From: Mycolicibacterium sp. CBMA 234
Lineage (GTDB): Bacteria; Actinomycetota; Actinomycetes; Mycobacteriales; Mycobacteriaceae
Direction: 5' to 3'
DNA length: 64,000 nt
Assembly: GCF_009729415.1 (NCBI RefSeq)
Contig: NZ_MPKW01000033.1
Coordinates: 62,001-126,000 of the forward strand
The notes below the pieces were generated by a model, which saw nothing but the letters and a program-made list of their open reading frames with translations, ran no database searches and was not told the DNA's origin. The translations under genes were made by a program, and so were the position numbers. This document shows, in pieces, positions 33,512 to 42,961 of the stretch (positions are counted from its first letter, which is position 1; each line of letters opens with the position of its first letter).

Positions 33512-34537
33512 ATGACGACAGCGCCGAAAACCGTTGGCAGCGCGCCCACGTGCGAACCGATCGCCGACCACGTGGTGAGAGTCGAATTGCCGTTACCGCT
33601 CCCCGATCTCGCGGCAGTCAACGCCTACATCATCATCGGCACAGACGGTGTGACGCTCCTCGACCCGGGATGGGACTACGCCCCGTCCGAGACGGTGCTT
33701 CGTGAGGCGTTGCGCTCGATCGGCGCCGGCCCGTCCGACGTCAAACAGATTCTGGTGACCCACCAGCATTGGGATCACTACTCGCTGGCGGTGCGGTGGA
33801 GCGGCACCTACGGCGCCGAACTGATGCTCGGACGCGAAGAGCGGCACAGCATCGAAGCCTTTGCGGCGACGTCTGGAGTACACCCGACGCAGGTCGGCAT
33901 GCTCATCGCCGCCGGCGCGCCGCGATTGGCCCAGGCCATCGGGAAGCTGGAGTGGGAATCCTACGAACGCGGAATCGCGTTCACCCCGCCGGACCGGTGG
34001 CTCACCGACGGTGACGTAATCGATTGCGGCAGTACGACTATTGTCGCGCGTGCCACTCCCGGGCACACCCGCGGACACATCGTCTTCGACGACGTCGCCC
34101 ACCAGATGGCGTTCACCGGAGACCACCTGCTGCCCCGCATCACACCGTCCATCGCCTTTGAACGCGCACCCGAGCCGCTCCCCCTGCGGTCCTACCTGTC
34201 CTCGCTGCGGCTGTTCCTCGAATTGCCGCAGTCGCGGATGTTGCCGGCTCACGGCCCCACGAACCGGCAGACAGCTGACCGAGCGCAAGAACTGCTCGAC
34301 CATCACCACGAACGGTTGACACACATCTGCTCACTGGTGGCAGCCGGAGCATCCACCGCCTTTGAGGTCGCCAATCGGATGCGCTGGACCCGACACGATC
34401 GGCGACTCGACGAACTCGACGTGGTCCATCAGATGACCGCCGTGCTGGAGGTTGCCGCCCATCTCGATCTGCTGACGGTGCAGCACGTCCTTATCGGTCG
34501 GGAAGACGCGGGCGTCCGGACCTTCGGGGTCGCCTAG
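33512..34537 (+). CDS. MBL-fold metallo-hydrolase
   Basis: 341 aa. The metallo-beta-lactamase fold is clear. The metal motif H84-Q-H86-W-D88-H89 is complete, and a further His occurs in TPGHTRGHIVFDD. The final helical region (residues 250-341) resembles the LACTB2-type C-terminal winged domain. Members hydrolyse thioesters, esters or glutathione adducts; a CoA-thioesterase role in this island is plausible. It stands alone on the plus strand with its own operator. Its stop codon overlaps that of the convergent ligase gene (CTAG). Confidence 0.87.
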   Translation: MTTAPKTVGSAPTCEPIADHVVRVELPLPLPDLAAVNAYIIIGTDGVTLLDPGWDYAPSETVLREALRSIGAGPSDVKQILVTHQHWDHYSLAVRWSGTYGAELMLGREERHSIEAFAATSGVHPTQVGMLIAAGAPRLAQAIGKLEWESYERGIAFTPPDRWLTDGDVIDCGSTTIVARATPGHTRGHIVFDDVAHQMAFTGDHLLPRITPSIAFERAPEPLPLRSYLSSLRLFLELPQSRMLPAHGPTNRQTADRAQELLDHHHERLTHICSLVAAGASTAFEVANRMRWTRHDRRLDELDVVHQMTAVLEVAAHLDLLTVQHVLIGREDAGVRTFGVA

Positions 34538-36264
34538 CCGACAGCGCCGTCCGCCACGGCCCGCAGTTGTTGGACGAGGCGAAACTTCTGCACCTTGCCT
34601 GTCGGCGTCGTGGGGAGCTGCTCGGCAGAAAAGAACACGACACGTTTCGGCACCTTGAACCGGGCCAGGTTGTCTCGGCAGATCGTCAGGACATCCTGCT
34701 CGGTGATCGCAGTCCCCGGTACCGGAACGACGACCACACAGCCTATTTCGCCCCAACGTTCGTCGGTCAATCCGATCGCGAAAACCTGGCTGATGTCTTT
34801 GTGACCGGCCAGCAGATCTTCGATCTCCTTGGGCATCACCAACTCGCCGCCGCTCTTGTACATTTCTTTACTGCGACCGGTGACCTGAACGTAACCGTCG
34901 TCACGAAGACTGCCGAGGTCTCCGGAGAACAGCCACCCGTCGCGTAGCGCCGACGCTGTTTCGGTCGCACGATTCCAGTACCCGAGCATGGTGGCCGGCC
35001 CGCGCGAAACCAGCTCACCTTCCGCACTTGGTTCGACGTCAGCGCCGGTGTCAGGATCGACGACGCGGTACGTCACCAACGCATCGGTACCCGGGACCCC
35101 GGCAACACCCGCCATTTTGGGACGGCCGACCGTATCCGAGGTCAACGACAGCTCGTCTTCGGGCAGCGTGAGCGTCATTGCCCCACCGCATTCGGTCATC
35201 CCGTACCCGGTGACGATCTCGCTGACACCAAAGTCGCGTTCGATATGCTGCCACAACCACATTGGCGCGGGCGCCGAGCCACACAGAATCGCCGACAGCG
35301 AGCTCAGGTCGAAGTCCTCGCGTACCGGGCTCTCCACCATGGCAACCGCCATGGTGGGCACGCAGAGGATGTCGGTGGCCCGGTGCTGCTGGATTCCACG
35401 GAAGTAGCCTTCGGCGCTGAAAGCCGGCTGCAGGATGACCGCACCGCCGACGTACATCGCCGCAAGCAGACCCTCGACGTAGCCGAACATGTGATAGCAC
35501 GGCAACGAGTACAGGATTCGGCGACCGTCTTCGAAGGCCCGGGTCAGTGCCGAGGCGAACGCAGTGCGTAGGACGCCGTCGTGCGATATCAGGACACCTT
35601 TGGGTGACCCGGTGGTGCCCGACGTGTAGAGCATGTCCCCTGGCCCCCGCGGATCACGCTGGGGTGCAACGAAAGTGCTTCCAACAGCCGCCCCGAGATC
35701 GGCGAGGCCCTGCACTGACCGCACACCTGACCGCCGCGGACGATCAGTTTCGAGCACGACGACATGCCGCAGCGTTCCGAGTGCGTCACTCCGAGTTGGA
35801 CGTACGTCGAAGTCGTCTCGGTCCCAGCCGGGGACGATGTCGTCCAGCATCGATTGGTAGTCCAAAGTGCCGTAGCCGCTCATCGTGACCAGTACCCGGC
35901 AACCGGAATCGGCGAGCACAAAAGCTAATTCGTCTCGGCGGTACAGATAGTTGAAGGGCACCGCGACTGCGCCGACCCGGGCGATCGCGAACTTGACGGC
36001 GACGAACTCCGGATAGTTGGCCATGACCATACCCACCCGGTCACCCGGCCGAACCCCCAATTCGGCCAGGCCGGCGGCAAGCCGTCGGGAGTCCTCAGCG
36101 ACATCGCGATACGTGAGACTGACGTCGTCGGCCAACACCAACGGGCGCGACGCGTATTGCTCGGCACATTGGTCGAGCCAGTCGGTCAACGTGTGCTCCC
36201 GCCATACCGGGAAGCGCGATCGTAGTGCGCGCCTACGCTCCTGGATGTCGTTGTCGCCGCTCAT
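34534..36264 (-). CDS. Acyl-CoA synthetase (AMP-dependent ligase, FadD-like) 1
   Basis: 576 aa of the ANL superfamily. The ATP motif YTSGTTGSPKGV, GYGMTECGG (motif II), FSGDLGSLRDDGYVQVTGRSKEM (hinge) and PTTPTGKVQKF with the catalytic Lys are all intact. It activates a carboxylic acid to its CoA ester via an acyl-adenylate. ATG 36264 overlaps the stop of the preceding ligase (ATGA). The longer frame to 36453 only overlaps that gene. It is the third gene of the SDR-ligase-ligase operon. Confidence 0.93.
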   Translation of the reverse strand: MSGDNDIQERRRALRSRFPVWREHTLTDWLDQCAEQYASRPLVLADDVSLTYRDVAEDSRRLAAGLAELGVRPGDRVGMVMANYPEFVAVKFAIARVGAVAVPFNYLYRRDELAFVLADSGCRVLVTMSGYGTLDYQSMLDDIVPGWDRDDFDVRPTRSDALGTLRHVVVLETDRPRRSGVRSVQGLADLGAAVGSTFVAPQRDPRGPGDMLYTSGTTGSPKGVLISHDGVLRTAFASALTRAFEDGRRILYSLPCYHMFGYVEGLLAAMYVGGAVILQPAFSAEGYFRGIQQHRATDILCVPTMAVAMVESPVREDFDLSSLSAILCGSAPAPMWLWQHIERDFGVSEIVTGYGMTECGGAMTLTLPEDELSLTSDTVGRPKMAGVAGVPGTDALVTYRVVDPDTGADVEPSAEGELVSRGPATMLGYWNRATETASALRDGWLFSGDLGSLRDDGYVQVTGRSKEMYKSGGELVMPKEIEDLLAGHKDISQVFAIGLTDERWGEIGCVVVVPVPGTAITEQDVLTICRDNLARFKVPKRVVFFSAEQLPTTPTGKVQKFRLVQQLRAVADGAVG

Positions 36265-37907
36265 AGTTCGTACAGTTCGTTGCGGAGGATCGCATCTCTC
36301 AGCGCGAAGCGTTGCACCTTGCCCGTCGCCGTCGCGGGGAATTCGGGCACGGCGAACCACCGGGCCGGGATCTTGTAGGTCGGCAGATGTTCGCGAGCGT
36401 GGTCGAGCAGTCCGGCTTTCAGACCGGCCGGATCGAGACCGGTCAGGCGGCACACCACTGCGACGGACTCACCCAGATGTTCGTCGGGCAGCCCGACCGC
36501 GACCGCGTCACTCACCCCGTCGTGAGCGGTGACAATGCGTTCGATCTCTGCCGGCGCGATGTTCTCACCGCCGCGGATGATCAACTCCTTCAAGCGGCCC
36601 GTGACGGACACGAATCCCCGCGAATCCATGGTCCCGAGATCACCCGTACGGACGAAGTTGTCAGCATCGAGCGCGCGTGCGGTGGCGTCCGGGTCGTGCA
36701 GGTATTCGACGAATTGTTGATAGCCACGCGCACAGATCTCGCCGGACTCGCCCACGGGTACGACTCGGCCGGTGACCGGATCGATGATCTTGCAATCGAC
36801 CTGGGGCAGCGGCCGGCCTACGGTGGTCAACTGCTCGGCGCGACCGTCTGAGCGCCTCGTCAACGTCAATACCGGAGCCAATTCGGTCTGCCCGTACAGA
36901 TTGATGACGCTGGCCCCGAAAACTGTTGCAGCACTGTCGATCAGCCGAGACGGCACTTGAGAGGCACCGCCCATGATGATCTTCATGCGGGGTGGCTGCA
37001 GCGAACTGTCCTGCTGCGATGCGAGCAAGGCGTTGAGGATGGTTGGCACGTAGAAAAGAACCGACGCGTCTTCGGTGCGGAGTGTGTCCAATAGTGCGGC
37101 GGCAACGAATCTTTCACTGACCACGGCGGTGCCGCCAATCCAAAGCGGTCCCAGCGTGGCAATCACGCAGCCGGCGGTGTGAAACAGCGGCAACGGATTC
37201 GCGCAGACTGCGCCCGCGTCGACCTCGGCGTTTTCCATTGTCAACTTCGCCACGTTCACCAGCGCGCGGTGAGTGAGCAAGACGCCTTTGGGGCGTCCTG
37301 TGGTCCCGGAGGTGTATTGGAGCATGACCGCTGCGTCCGGATCCGTCGGCGCCTGCGCCAACACTGCCGGTTCGGTGTCGTGCCACGCGGCAGTCTCCGA
37401 CAACGGCACCCGCCGAAGTCCGGGGATGGTTGCGCACACCTGCCTGGCGATGTCTCCCATCGCATAGTCGCGGCTGACGTCGGCGTGGAGCAATACCGTG
37501 GCGCGGCAATGGCGTAACGCGTAGTCGAGGTCATCGGCCCGCAGCACCGGGTTGAGGGCAACCAGCACCACGCCGGCCAGCGCGGCTCCGTATTGGATGA
37601 CCGTCCATTCCAGGCTGTTGGGTGCCCACAGCGCGACGAACTCCCCGGGCTCTGCGATACGCCGGAGGCCGGTGGCCACCCGGCCGGCCTCGTCGAAGAG
37701 TTCTCGGTAGCTCAGTCGGGTCACAGTGGCCGCGCCCTGCCTCAGCGCGACGATCGCTTCCCGGTCCGGGAACTCCGAGGCCCTCGCGGCCAGGAGCGTT
37801 CCCACGGTGTAATCGACGAGCGGCACGCTGCGGTCGGCATCCCAGTAGGACTCCGTCAAGCTGCGCGCCGACGGCTGAGGCGTCGTGTCCATCGAATTGC
37901 CGATCAC
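36261..37907 (-). CDS. Acyl-CoA synthetase (AMP-dependent ligase, FadD-like) 2
   Basis: 548 aa ANL ligase: YTSGTTGRPKGV, LYGQTELAPVLT, RTGDLGTMDSRGFVSVTGRLKEL, TATGKVQRF. It is distinct from the neighbouring ligase, so the two may activate the initial acid and a later ring- or chain-derived acid. The GTG start at 37907 overlaps the SDR stop (GTGA). In an ipf-like scheme one of these ligases would make the aryl-acyl-CoA on which the Rieske enzyme acts. Confidence 0.92.
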   Translation of the reverse strand: MIGNSMDTTPQPSARSLTESYWDADRSVPLVDYTVGTLLAARASEFPDREAIVALRQGAATVTRLSYRELFDEAGRVATGLRRIAEPGEFVALWAPNSLEWTVIQYGAALAGVVLVALNPVLRADDLDYALRHCRATVLLHADVSRDYAMGDIARQVCATIPGLRRVPLSETAAWHDTEPAVLAQAPTDPDAAVMLQYTSGTTGRPKGVLLTHRALVNVAKLTMENAEVDAGAVCANPLPLFHTAGCVIATLGPLWIGGTAVVSERFVAAALLDTLRTEDASVLFYVPTILNALLASQQDSSLQPPRMKIIMGGASQVPSRLIDSAATVFGASVINLYGQTELAPVLTLTRRSDGRAEQLTTVGRPLPQVDCKIIDPVTGRVVPVGESGEICARGYQQFVEYLHDPDATARALDADNFVRTGDLGTMDSRGFVSVTGRLKELIIRGGENIAPAEIERIVTAHDGVSDAVAVGLPDEHLGESVAVVCRLTGLDPAGLKAGLLDHAREHLPTYKIPARWFAVPEFPATATGKVQRFALRDAILRNELYEL

Positions 37908-38767
37908 ACAGGGTTACTGCCGAGCTTCGCCCCGGACATGTCGCTGACCTCAGGCCACCGCGCTGTGATCGTCGCGAGGTCCGGTGCCGACGTGAAGCTG
38001 ACCCCGGCATTCTCGAACTGCGCCACGCGCTGAACAAGGCCGCCACCGACGACGAAAACCGAACCGGTGTCCTGGTTTTCCTCCGATGCCAGGTAGCCGA
38101 CAGCTGGTGCCACCAGGTCCGGATTGAGCTTGTCGAGTAGTTCGGGAGATGCGATGTCGGCGGTCATCCGGGTTGCGGCCAACGGCGCGATGGCATTTGC
38201 GGTGATGCCGTATTTGCGGCCCTCGATCGCCAGGGTGTTGATGAGACCGACCAGTCCAGCTTTTGCGGCACCGTAGTTGGCCTGGCCGAAGTTCCCGTAG
38301 AGACCGCTGGTCGAGGTCGCGACCACCACCCGTCCATAGTTCTGCTCACGCATATGCGGCCAGGCCGCGCGAATGACGTGGTAGCCACCGTAAAGATGGA
38401 CCCGCATGACGGCTTCCCAGCTGTCATCGGTCATCTTGTGGAAGGCACCGTCACGCAGGATGCCGGCGTTACTGATCACGCCGTGGATGGCACCGAATTC
38501 AGACAACGCGGTGTCGACAATTGCCGCGGCACCGTCCGGATCCGCCACCGACGAGTAGTCGGCCACCGCCCATCCGCCCTCGGCGCGGATCTCGTCGACA
38601 ACCGAATCGGCCATGGACGTCCCGGCGCCGGAGCCGTCCCGGGCTCCCCCGAGGTCGTTGACCACAACCAGGGCCCCATGGGCAGCCAGAAACCGCGCGT
38701 AAGAACGGCCGAGTCCGCCACCTGCGCCCGTCACGACGATGACCTTGTCCTGGACTCCTGACACCAT
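37904..38767 (-). CDS. SDR, MFE-2-like 3-hydroxyacyl-CoA dehydrogenase
   Basis: 287 aa. VIVVTGAGGGLGRSYA is the NAD(P) motif and VVNDLGG the following acidic turn. STSGLYGNFGQANYGAAKAG contains the catalytic Ser, Tyr and Lys. This pattern, with the DLGG and NFGQxNY segments, is typical of the dehydrogenase part of peroxisomal multifunctional enzyme 2 and of bacterial (3R)-hydroxyacyl-CoA dehydrogenases of steroid side-chain degradation. It would oxidise the product of the R-specific MaoC hydratase. First gene of the operon that ends at 34534. Confidence 0.9.
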   Translation of the reverse strand: MVSGVQDKVIVVTGAGGGLGRSYARFLAAHGALVVVNDLGGARDGSGAGTSMADSVVDEIRAEGGWAVADYSSVADPDGAAAIVDTALSEFGAIHGVISNAGILRDGAFHKMTDDSWEAVMRVHLYGGYHVIRAAWPHMREQNYGRVVVATSTSGLYGNFGQANYGAAKAGLVGLINTLAIEGRKYGITANAIAPLAATRMTADIASPELLDKLNPDLVAPAVGYLASEENQDTGSVFVVGGGLVQRVAQFENAGVSFTSAPDLATITARWPEVSDMSGAKLGSNPV

Positions 38768-38804
38768 GCACTCCCTCTACTGTTGGCCGGCAACGTTGGA
38801 TTGA

Positions 38805-38824
38805 TATTGAACGTATATTAAAAA
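38805..38824 (-). promoter_or_regulatory. AT-rich island operator, site 6
   Basis: The minus strand reads TTTTTAATATACGTTCAATA (about 14 of 20 matches to the consensus), 38-57 bases before the SDR start. The 181-base gap to the next gene also holds a perfect 14-bp palindrome, CGGGCGGCCGCCCG (38848-38861), possibly part of a terminator for the convergent operon. Confidence 0.45.
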
Positions 38825-38948
38825 ATGAATCTCAGTCAAGAGTCGACCGGGCGGCCGCCCGAGGAATCCGTCGCGATCGACTGCCCAAACTTCTTAATTA
38901 TCAGAGCATTTGCGTCCTAATTCCCTTTGCGAGAACAGGTGGACATGC

Positions 38949-40151
38949 TCAATCCCGCTGGCGCAGTTCGCGAGAAACGATCGAGACAAACGAGACACAC
39001 CCGCCGGGCCGTCCGCCCAGATTGTGGGTCAGGGCGGTGTGCGGGTCGTGCAGTTGGCGTGCTCCGGCAGCGCCGCGGAACTGCAGCCACGCTTCGTACA
39101 ACATCCGCAGACCGCTCGCCCCGACCGGGTGTCCGAAGGATTTCAGCCCGCCGTCCGGATTCACCGGCAGGCGCCCGTCGGCGTCAAAAGCTCCGCCCAG
39201 AACGTCTTTCCATGCGGTACCCGCATCGGAGAAGCCGAGATCCTCCATCAGCACGATCTCAGTGGGCGTGAAGCAGTCGTGCACCTCCGCCAGCGACAGT
39301 TCAGCGGCTGGTCGGCGAATTCCCGCCTGTGCGTAGGCTTCTTTTGCCGCGGCGACCACCTCAGGAAAGGTGGTGTAGTCGAAAGCGGGATCCATTGCCC
39401 CTCTGGTGGATCCGGCAACCAGCGCCAACGCGTCCACGTACATCGGGGACGCAGTGTATTCGTGCGCACGGTCGGCCGGCACGATCAACGCGCAGGCGGC
39501 GCCGTCTGATACGCCAGAGCAGTCGAACACGCCTAGCCGTCCTGCGACTTTCGGTGCGGCATCGATCGTTTCGCGCGATACCGACGAACGGAACTGCGCC
39601 TTCGGATTGCGGGTGCCGTTGTCGTGGTTCTTCCACGCCACGTGGGTCATCGCGGCCCGCATCTCGTCAGGGTGCACGGAGTATTTGGCGCAATACGCCG
39701 GGTCGAGCAGAGAGAACGCCGCGGGCGCGGTCATCGATATCTCCGGCGCGGTGCCGTCGCCTGGCGGGTCTTGGCGCAGCAATCCGGAATATCCTGAGTC
39801 CTTGAGCTTTTCGACTCCCACCGCCATCGCGACGTCATAGGCGCCGGCGGCGACGGCGTAGCACGCGTTACGAAAGGCCTCCGAGCCAGTGGCACAGAAG
39901 TTCTCGACTCTGGTGACGGGTTTGTCATCGGTTCCGATCGCGCGGCTGAGAGTGAGCCCCCCGAGGCCGGAACTGAGGGTGCCGAGCCAGAACGCGTCGA
40001 TCTGTCCTTGCGTCACGCCGTGGGTCGACGCGAGGCACTCTCGATAGGCCTCCAGAATGAGATCGTCGGTAGCGGTATCCCAACGCTCGCCGAATTGGCT
40101 GCAACCCATTCCGACAACAGCTACCTTGCCCGCAATTCCGTTACTCGGCAT
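38949..40151 (-). CDS. SCP2-type thiolase-like protein (IpfD/Ltp-like)
   Basis: 400 aa of the sterol-carrier-protein-X thiolase group. VAVVGMGCSQFGERWD opens it, C86 lies in NFCATGSEAF, and SFGHPVGASGLRMLYE provides the catalytic His. Related proteins work with a DUF35 partner as retro-aldolases or retro-Claisen enzymes that remove a short acyl-CoA from a ring carbon (Ltp2-ChsH2; IpfD-IpfE). The DUF35 domain here is part of the protein encoded directly upstream, whose gene overlaps this one by 11 bases. It is the last gene of the seven-gene Rieske operon. Confidence 0.87.
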   Translation of the reverse strand: MPSNGIAGKVAVVGMGCSQFGERWDTATDDLILEAYRECLASTHGVTQGQIDAFWLGTLSSGLGGLTLSRAIGTDDKPVTRVENFCATGSEAFRNACYAVAAGAYDVAMAVGVEKLKDSGYSGLLRQDPPGDGTAPEISMTAPAAFSLLDPAYCAKYSVHPDEMRAAMTHVAWKNHDNGTRNPKAQFRSSVSRETIDAAPKVAGRLGVFDCSGVSDGAACALIVPADRAHEYTASPMYVDALALVAGSTRGAMDPAFDYTTFPEVVAAAKEAYAQAGIRRPAAELSLAEVHDCFTPTEIVLMEDLGFSDAGTAWKDVLGGAFDADGRLPVNPDGGLKSFGHPVGASGLRMLYEAWLQFRGAAGARQLHDPHTALTHNLGGRPGGCVSFVSIVSRELRQRD

Positions 40152-41496
40152 CGACCTGTACCGCCTTCCAGAAGTAATCGTGGACGTCGGCCGCAGTGAA
40201 GAGCCTGCGGAATGAAAAGGTCACGCGCGCACCGACATGCAGCTGTTCGACGCGGGGGTCGGCTACCTCCAAGGTGCAACGTCCCCCGCCGTCGACGTCG
40301 ATGACCGCCTGCACCATGGGCGGGGACGGGGAATACGCCAGGTGATCCACGGTGTAACTGACCACCGTCCCGCCCAGGCCTGCGGCAGGCACCGGAGCCA
40401 TCTCGTCGGCACGCCCGCAGGATCGGCACACGCGAACCGGCGGTAGATGCACGAATCCACAACCAACGCAGCGTGTCCCGGTGAAGCCGAACTTCCAGCG
40501 CGCGGCCCGCGCGGCCGGCGGCGCCGCGGCCCGCTCGGGTTCGGGCCGCCGCGGTGCTTCCAAGTCGACCAGACCACGCCATGACAGGTAGGTCAGGTGC
40601 GGCACGGCAAGCCCATTGCTGCGCTGCTGCGCGAGGGGCTCGGATTGGCGGGCCTTCACCAGGTGGTCGGTGGTACGCAACAGAAGTGCGTCGCAACCGT
40701 CGGTAGCCGACAGCAGCAGAATGGTCTCCCCCGGCGCGGCCACATCGAGTACCCCGCAGAGTGCGATGAGCGGATCGGCCGCGCCACTGTGGCCCACTGG
40801 GGAGCCGCTCACGGATTTCTGTCCTTTGACCAGAGTCGCTGCGCGTTTCACCACCGCCAGGTTGGGACATGTGATGACGACATGGTCGACATCGTGAAGC
40901 CCTGCCTCATCGAGGATCCGATCGGCCGCAGCCCGGATCAGCTCGCCGTAGCGGCCGGCCCCGAAACGCTCTTCCCACTGGTGTCCTGTGAGCGCGGTCG
41001 GGGCGCGCCACCGGTCGAGGAACTCCGCGGTCACCGACCGCACGGCGACCACGTCGGCGATAACCTCACCGTCCCCGAAGAACAGCGCCGCTGCGCCATC
41101 CCCGCCGGATTTCTCATCGGCTGATCCTGGCTTCCCGACCCGGACGTCCGCTGCAGCGACCAACCCGCCCCCACCGGCAGCCGCCATGACGCCCGCGAAC
41201 GCGCTGCGCGCCGTGCCGCAGAGGTCGGCGGCGAACACGTCGGCGTCGAGCCCGAGTGCGGCATGCACCGCAGTCGCATTGGTCTTGTCCGCGTAGGCCG
41301 GCGAGCTGGTGGCCAGGTAGAGGGCGCGTGGCCGTTGCCGACCGGCCAGGGCTCGGCCAGCGGCGGCGACCGCCATGGTCGTGGAGTCTTCGTCGTAGGA
41401 CGCCACCACTCGGTCGCCGCGGCGGAGCCCGATGTCCGGTCCGCCCAACCGATGACGCGGCACGTAGCTGGCGTAACTCAACAGTCCCGTGGTCAT
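40141..41496 (-). CDS. HMG-CoA-synthase-like ketosynthase fused to DUF35 OB-fold
   Basis: 451 aa. Residues 1-320 have the HMG-CoA synthase/KAS III fold (LLSYASYVPRHRL; C93 in DLCGTARSAF). Residues about 335-451 are DUF35: a zinc ribbon (C343, C346, C357, C360) followed by an OB-fold (GTVVSYTVDH). DUF35 proteins are acyl-CoA-binding partners of SCP2-type thiolases. In the ipf and steroid systems they are stand-alone or fused to MaoC; here the carrier is a ketosynthase-like domain. ATG 41496 overlaps the previous stop (ATGA); the longer frame is not supported. Confidence 0.85.
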   Translation of the reverse strand: MTTGLLSYASYVPRHRLGGPDIGLRRGDRVVASYDEDSTTMAVAAAGRALAGRQRPRALYLATSSPAYADKTNATAVHAALGLDADVFAADLCGTARSAFAGVMAAAGGGGLVAAADVRVGKPGSADEKSGGDGAAALFFGDGEVIADVVAVRSVTAEFLDRWRAPTALTGHQWEERFGAGRYGELIRAAADRILDEAGLHDVDHVVITCPNLAVVKRAATLVKGQKSVSGSPVGHSGAADPLIALCGVLDVAAPGETILLLSATDGCDALLLRTTDHLVKARQSEPLAQQRSNGLAVPHLTYLSWRGLVDLEAPRRPEPERAAAPPAARAARWKFGFTGTRCVGCGFVHLPPVRVCRSCGRADEMAPVPAAGLGGTVVSYTVDHLAYSPSPPMVQAVIDVDGGGRCTLEVADPRVEQLHVGARVTFSFRRLFTAADVHDYFWKAVQVDAE

Positions 41497-42701
41497 TGGG
41501 CACCCCGGAACACAGCGGCCAATCCCTGGCCTCCGCCGATACACATTGTCTCCAGCGCGAGGCCACCGCCGCGACGACGAAGCTCGTGCAGCATGGTGGT
41601 GAGGATCCGGACCCCGGTGGCACCGATCGGATGCCCCAGCGAGATACCTGATCCGAGGACATTGAGCCGGTCATCGACGTCGGCGAGTTTGACTCCACAC
41701 CCGGCCAGCACTGCGAGCACCTGAACCGCGAAAGCCTCGTTGATCTCAATCAAATTCAGGTCGTCGAACCCGAGTCCGGTCTTGTGGAACAGCTTCTCGA
41801 CCGCGCCGACCGGGCCGATGCCCATCCGGGACGGTTCGCATCCGACGGCCGCCCATCCTTCGAGATACCCGATCGGTTCCAGACCGAGCGACACCAGGCG
41901 ATCCTCGGCAACGACCAAACACGCTGCTGCGGCATCGTTTTGCTGGCTGGAGTTGCCTGCCGTCACGGTGCCGCCCGGAGCAATGGCGCGTAGCCGGGCG
42001 AGAGACTCGACAGAGCTGTCCGGGCGGATGCCTTCGTCGCGGTCGACGGTGACCGAGTCCCCGCGCCGTTGGGGTACTGGCACAGCGACGATCTCGTCGT
42101 CGAACACGCCGGATTGTTGCGCCGCCGCGGCCCGGTGATGACTCCGGACAGCGAACTCATCCGCGGCCACACGGTCGATCCCGTAGTCGGCCGCCAGGTT
42201 CTCCGCGGTCTCGATCATGCCGCTGATCGGCCCGAATCGCCAACCAGGCTGCGACATTTCGCGTCCCCGGTCCAAACGGTCGAACAGCGTTTGATTACCA
42301 CTGCGCGATCCCCACCGGGCGGTCGTGGTGTAGTGCTCGATGTTGCTCATCGATTCGACGCCGCCGGCCAGCACAACATCGGCCGCGCCGGTCTGCACCA
42401 TCATCGCGGCGTTGATGACGGCTTGCAGGCCGCTGCCGCAGCGGCGGTCTACCTGTAAGCCCGGCACGGTGATCGGGAGGTCGGCGTGCAGGGCTGCCCA
42501 GCGGCCGATGCAGGGTGCCTCCGAATTGGCATAGGACTGGGCGATGACGACGTCCTCGATCAGGGCGGGGTCGATACCACTTTGGCCGACAACGGCTTTG
42601 ATGATGTGGGCCGCGAGATCCTCGGCGCGTAGGGGCCGCAAAGCTCCCCCGAATGCACCGACGGGTGTGCGCAGCGGAGCGACGATGGCGGCGCGTCTCA
42701 T
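41493..42701 (-). CDS. Acetyl-CoA C-acyltransferase (thiolase)
   Basis: 402 aa. The acylation Cys is in DRRCGSGLQA; NEAFAVQVLAV and GSGISLGHPIGATGVRI, plus CIGGGQG, complete the active site. A degradative thiolase distinct from the one at 24770. It probably performs a later beta-oxidation cleavage. ATG 42701 overlaps the stop of the 84-aa gene (ATGA), indicating tight translational coupling. Confidence 0.92.
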   Translation of the reverse strand: MRRAAIVAPLRTPVGAFGGALRPLRAEDLAAHIIKAVVGQSGIDPALIEDVVIAQSYANSEAPCIGRWAALHADLPITVPGLQVDRRCGSGLQAVINAAMMVQTGAADVVLAGGVESMSNIEHYTTTARWGSRSGNQTLFDRLDRGREMSQPGWRFGPISGMIETAENLAADYGIDRVAADEFAVRSHHRAAAAQQSGVFDDEIVAVPVPQRRGDSVTVDRDEGIRPDSSVESLARLRAIAPGGTVTAGNSSQQNDAAAACLVVAEDRLVSLGLEPIGYLEGWAAVGCEPSRMGIGPVGAVEKLFHKTGLGFDDLNLIEINEAFAVQVLAVLAGCGVKLADVDDRLNVLGSGISLGHPIGATGVRILTTMLHELRRRGGGLALETMCIGGGQGLAAVFRGAQ

Positions 42702-42952
42702 GCCTCTCCCCGCCATCTGTCCGCGGACGGATCCAGGAGGGCGTCGAGACGCTCCTGAGGCAGCCAGATGATGGTCTCCAGTTCAAGGGCGTCGAGAAAA
42801 CGCACCCGCCCGGTGCGCACGTCCTGCAACCGCAGGCGCGGCGAGTTGCCGCGGTCGTCGATGCTGACCGCGACCTCGGCGAACTCACTACCGACCACCG
42901 GCCCAATGCCGGGCATCATTGCCGGGCCGCGTCCGTCGAATTCGATACCCAC
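42698..42952 (-). CDS. Small protein of unknown function in Rieske operon
   Basis: 84 aa from a GTG with a good AAGGAG 6 bases upstream. I do not recognise a domain. It is moderately charged, with a beta-rich pattern (VAVSIDDRGNSPRLRLQD) and no membrane segment or Cys. The gene sits 9 bases after the dioxygenase beta subunit and overlaps the thiolase start, so it is certainly part of the operon. An accessory role with the dioxygenase or thiolase is only a guess. Confidence 0.7.
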   Translation of the reverse strand: MGIEFDGRGPAMMPGIGPVVGSEFAEVAVSIDDRGNSPRLRLQDVRTGRVRFLDALELETIIWLPQERLDALLDPSADRWRGEA

Positions 42953-42961
42953 GGCAACTCC

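Noticed and set aside
38848-38861. CGGGCGGCCGCCCG palindrome as a regulator site
   Set aside because: Perfect but pure GC and self-complementary without a loop; expected by chance in such DNA and not repeated at other promoters.
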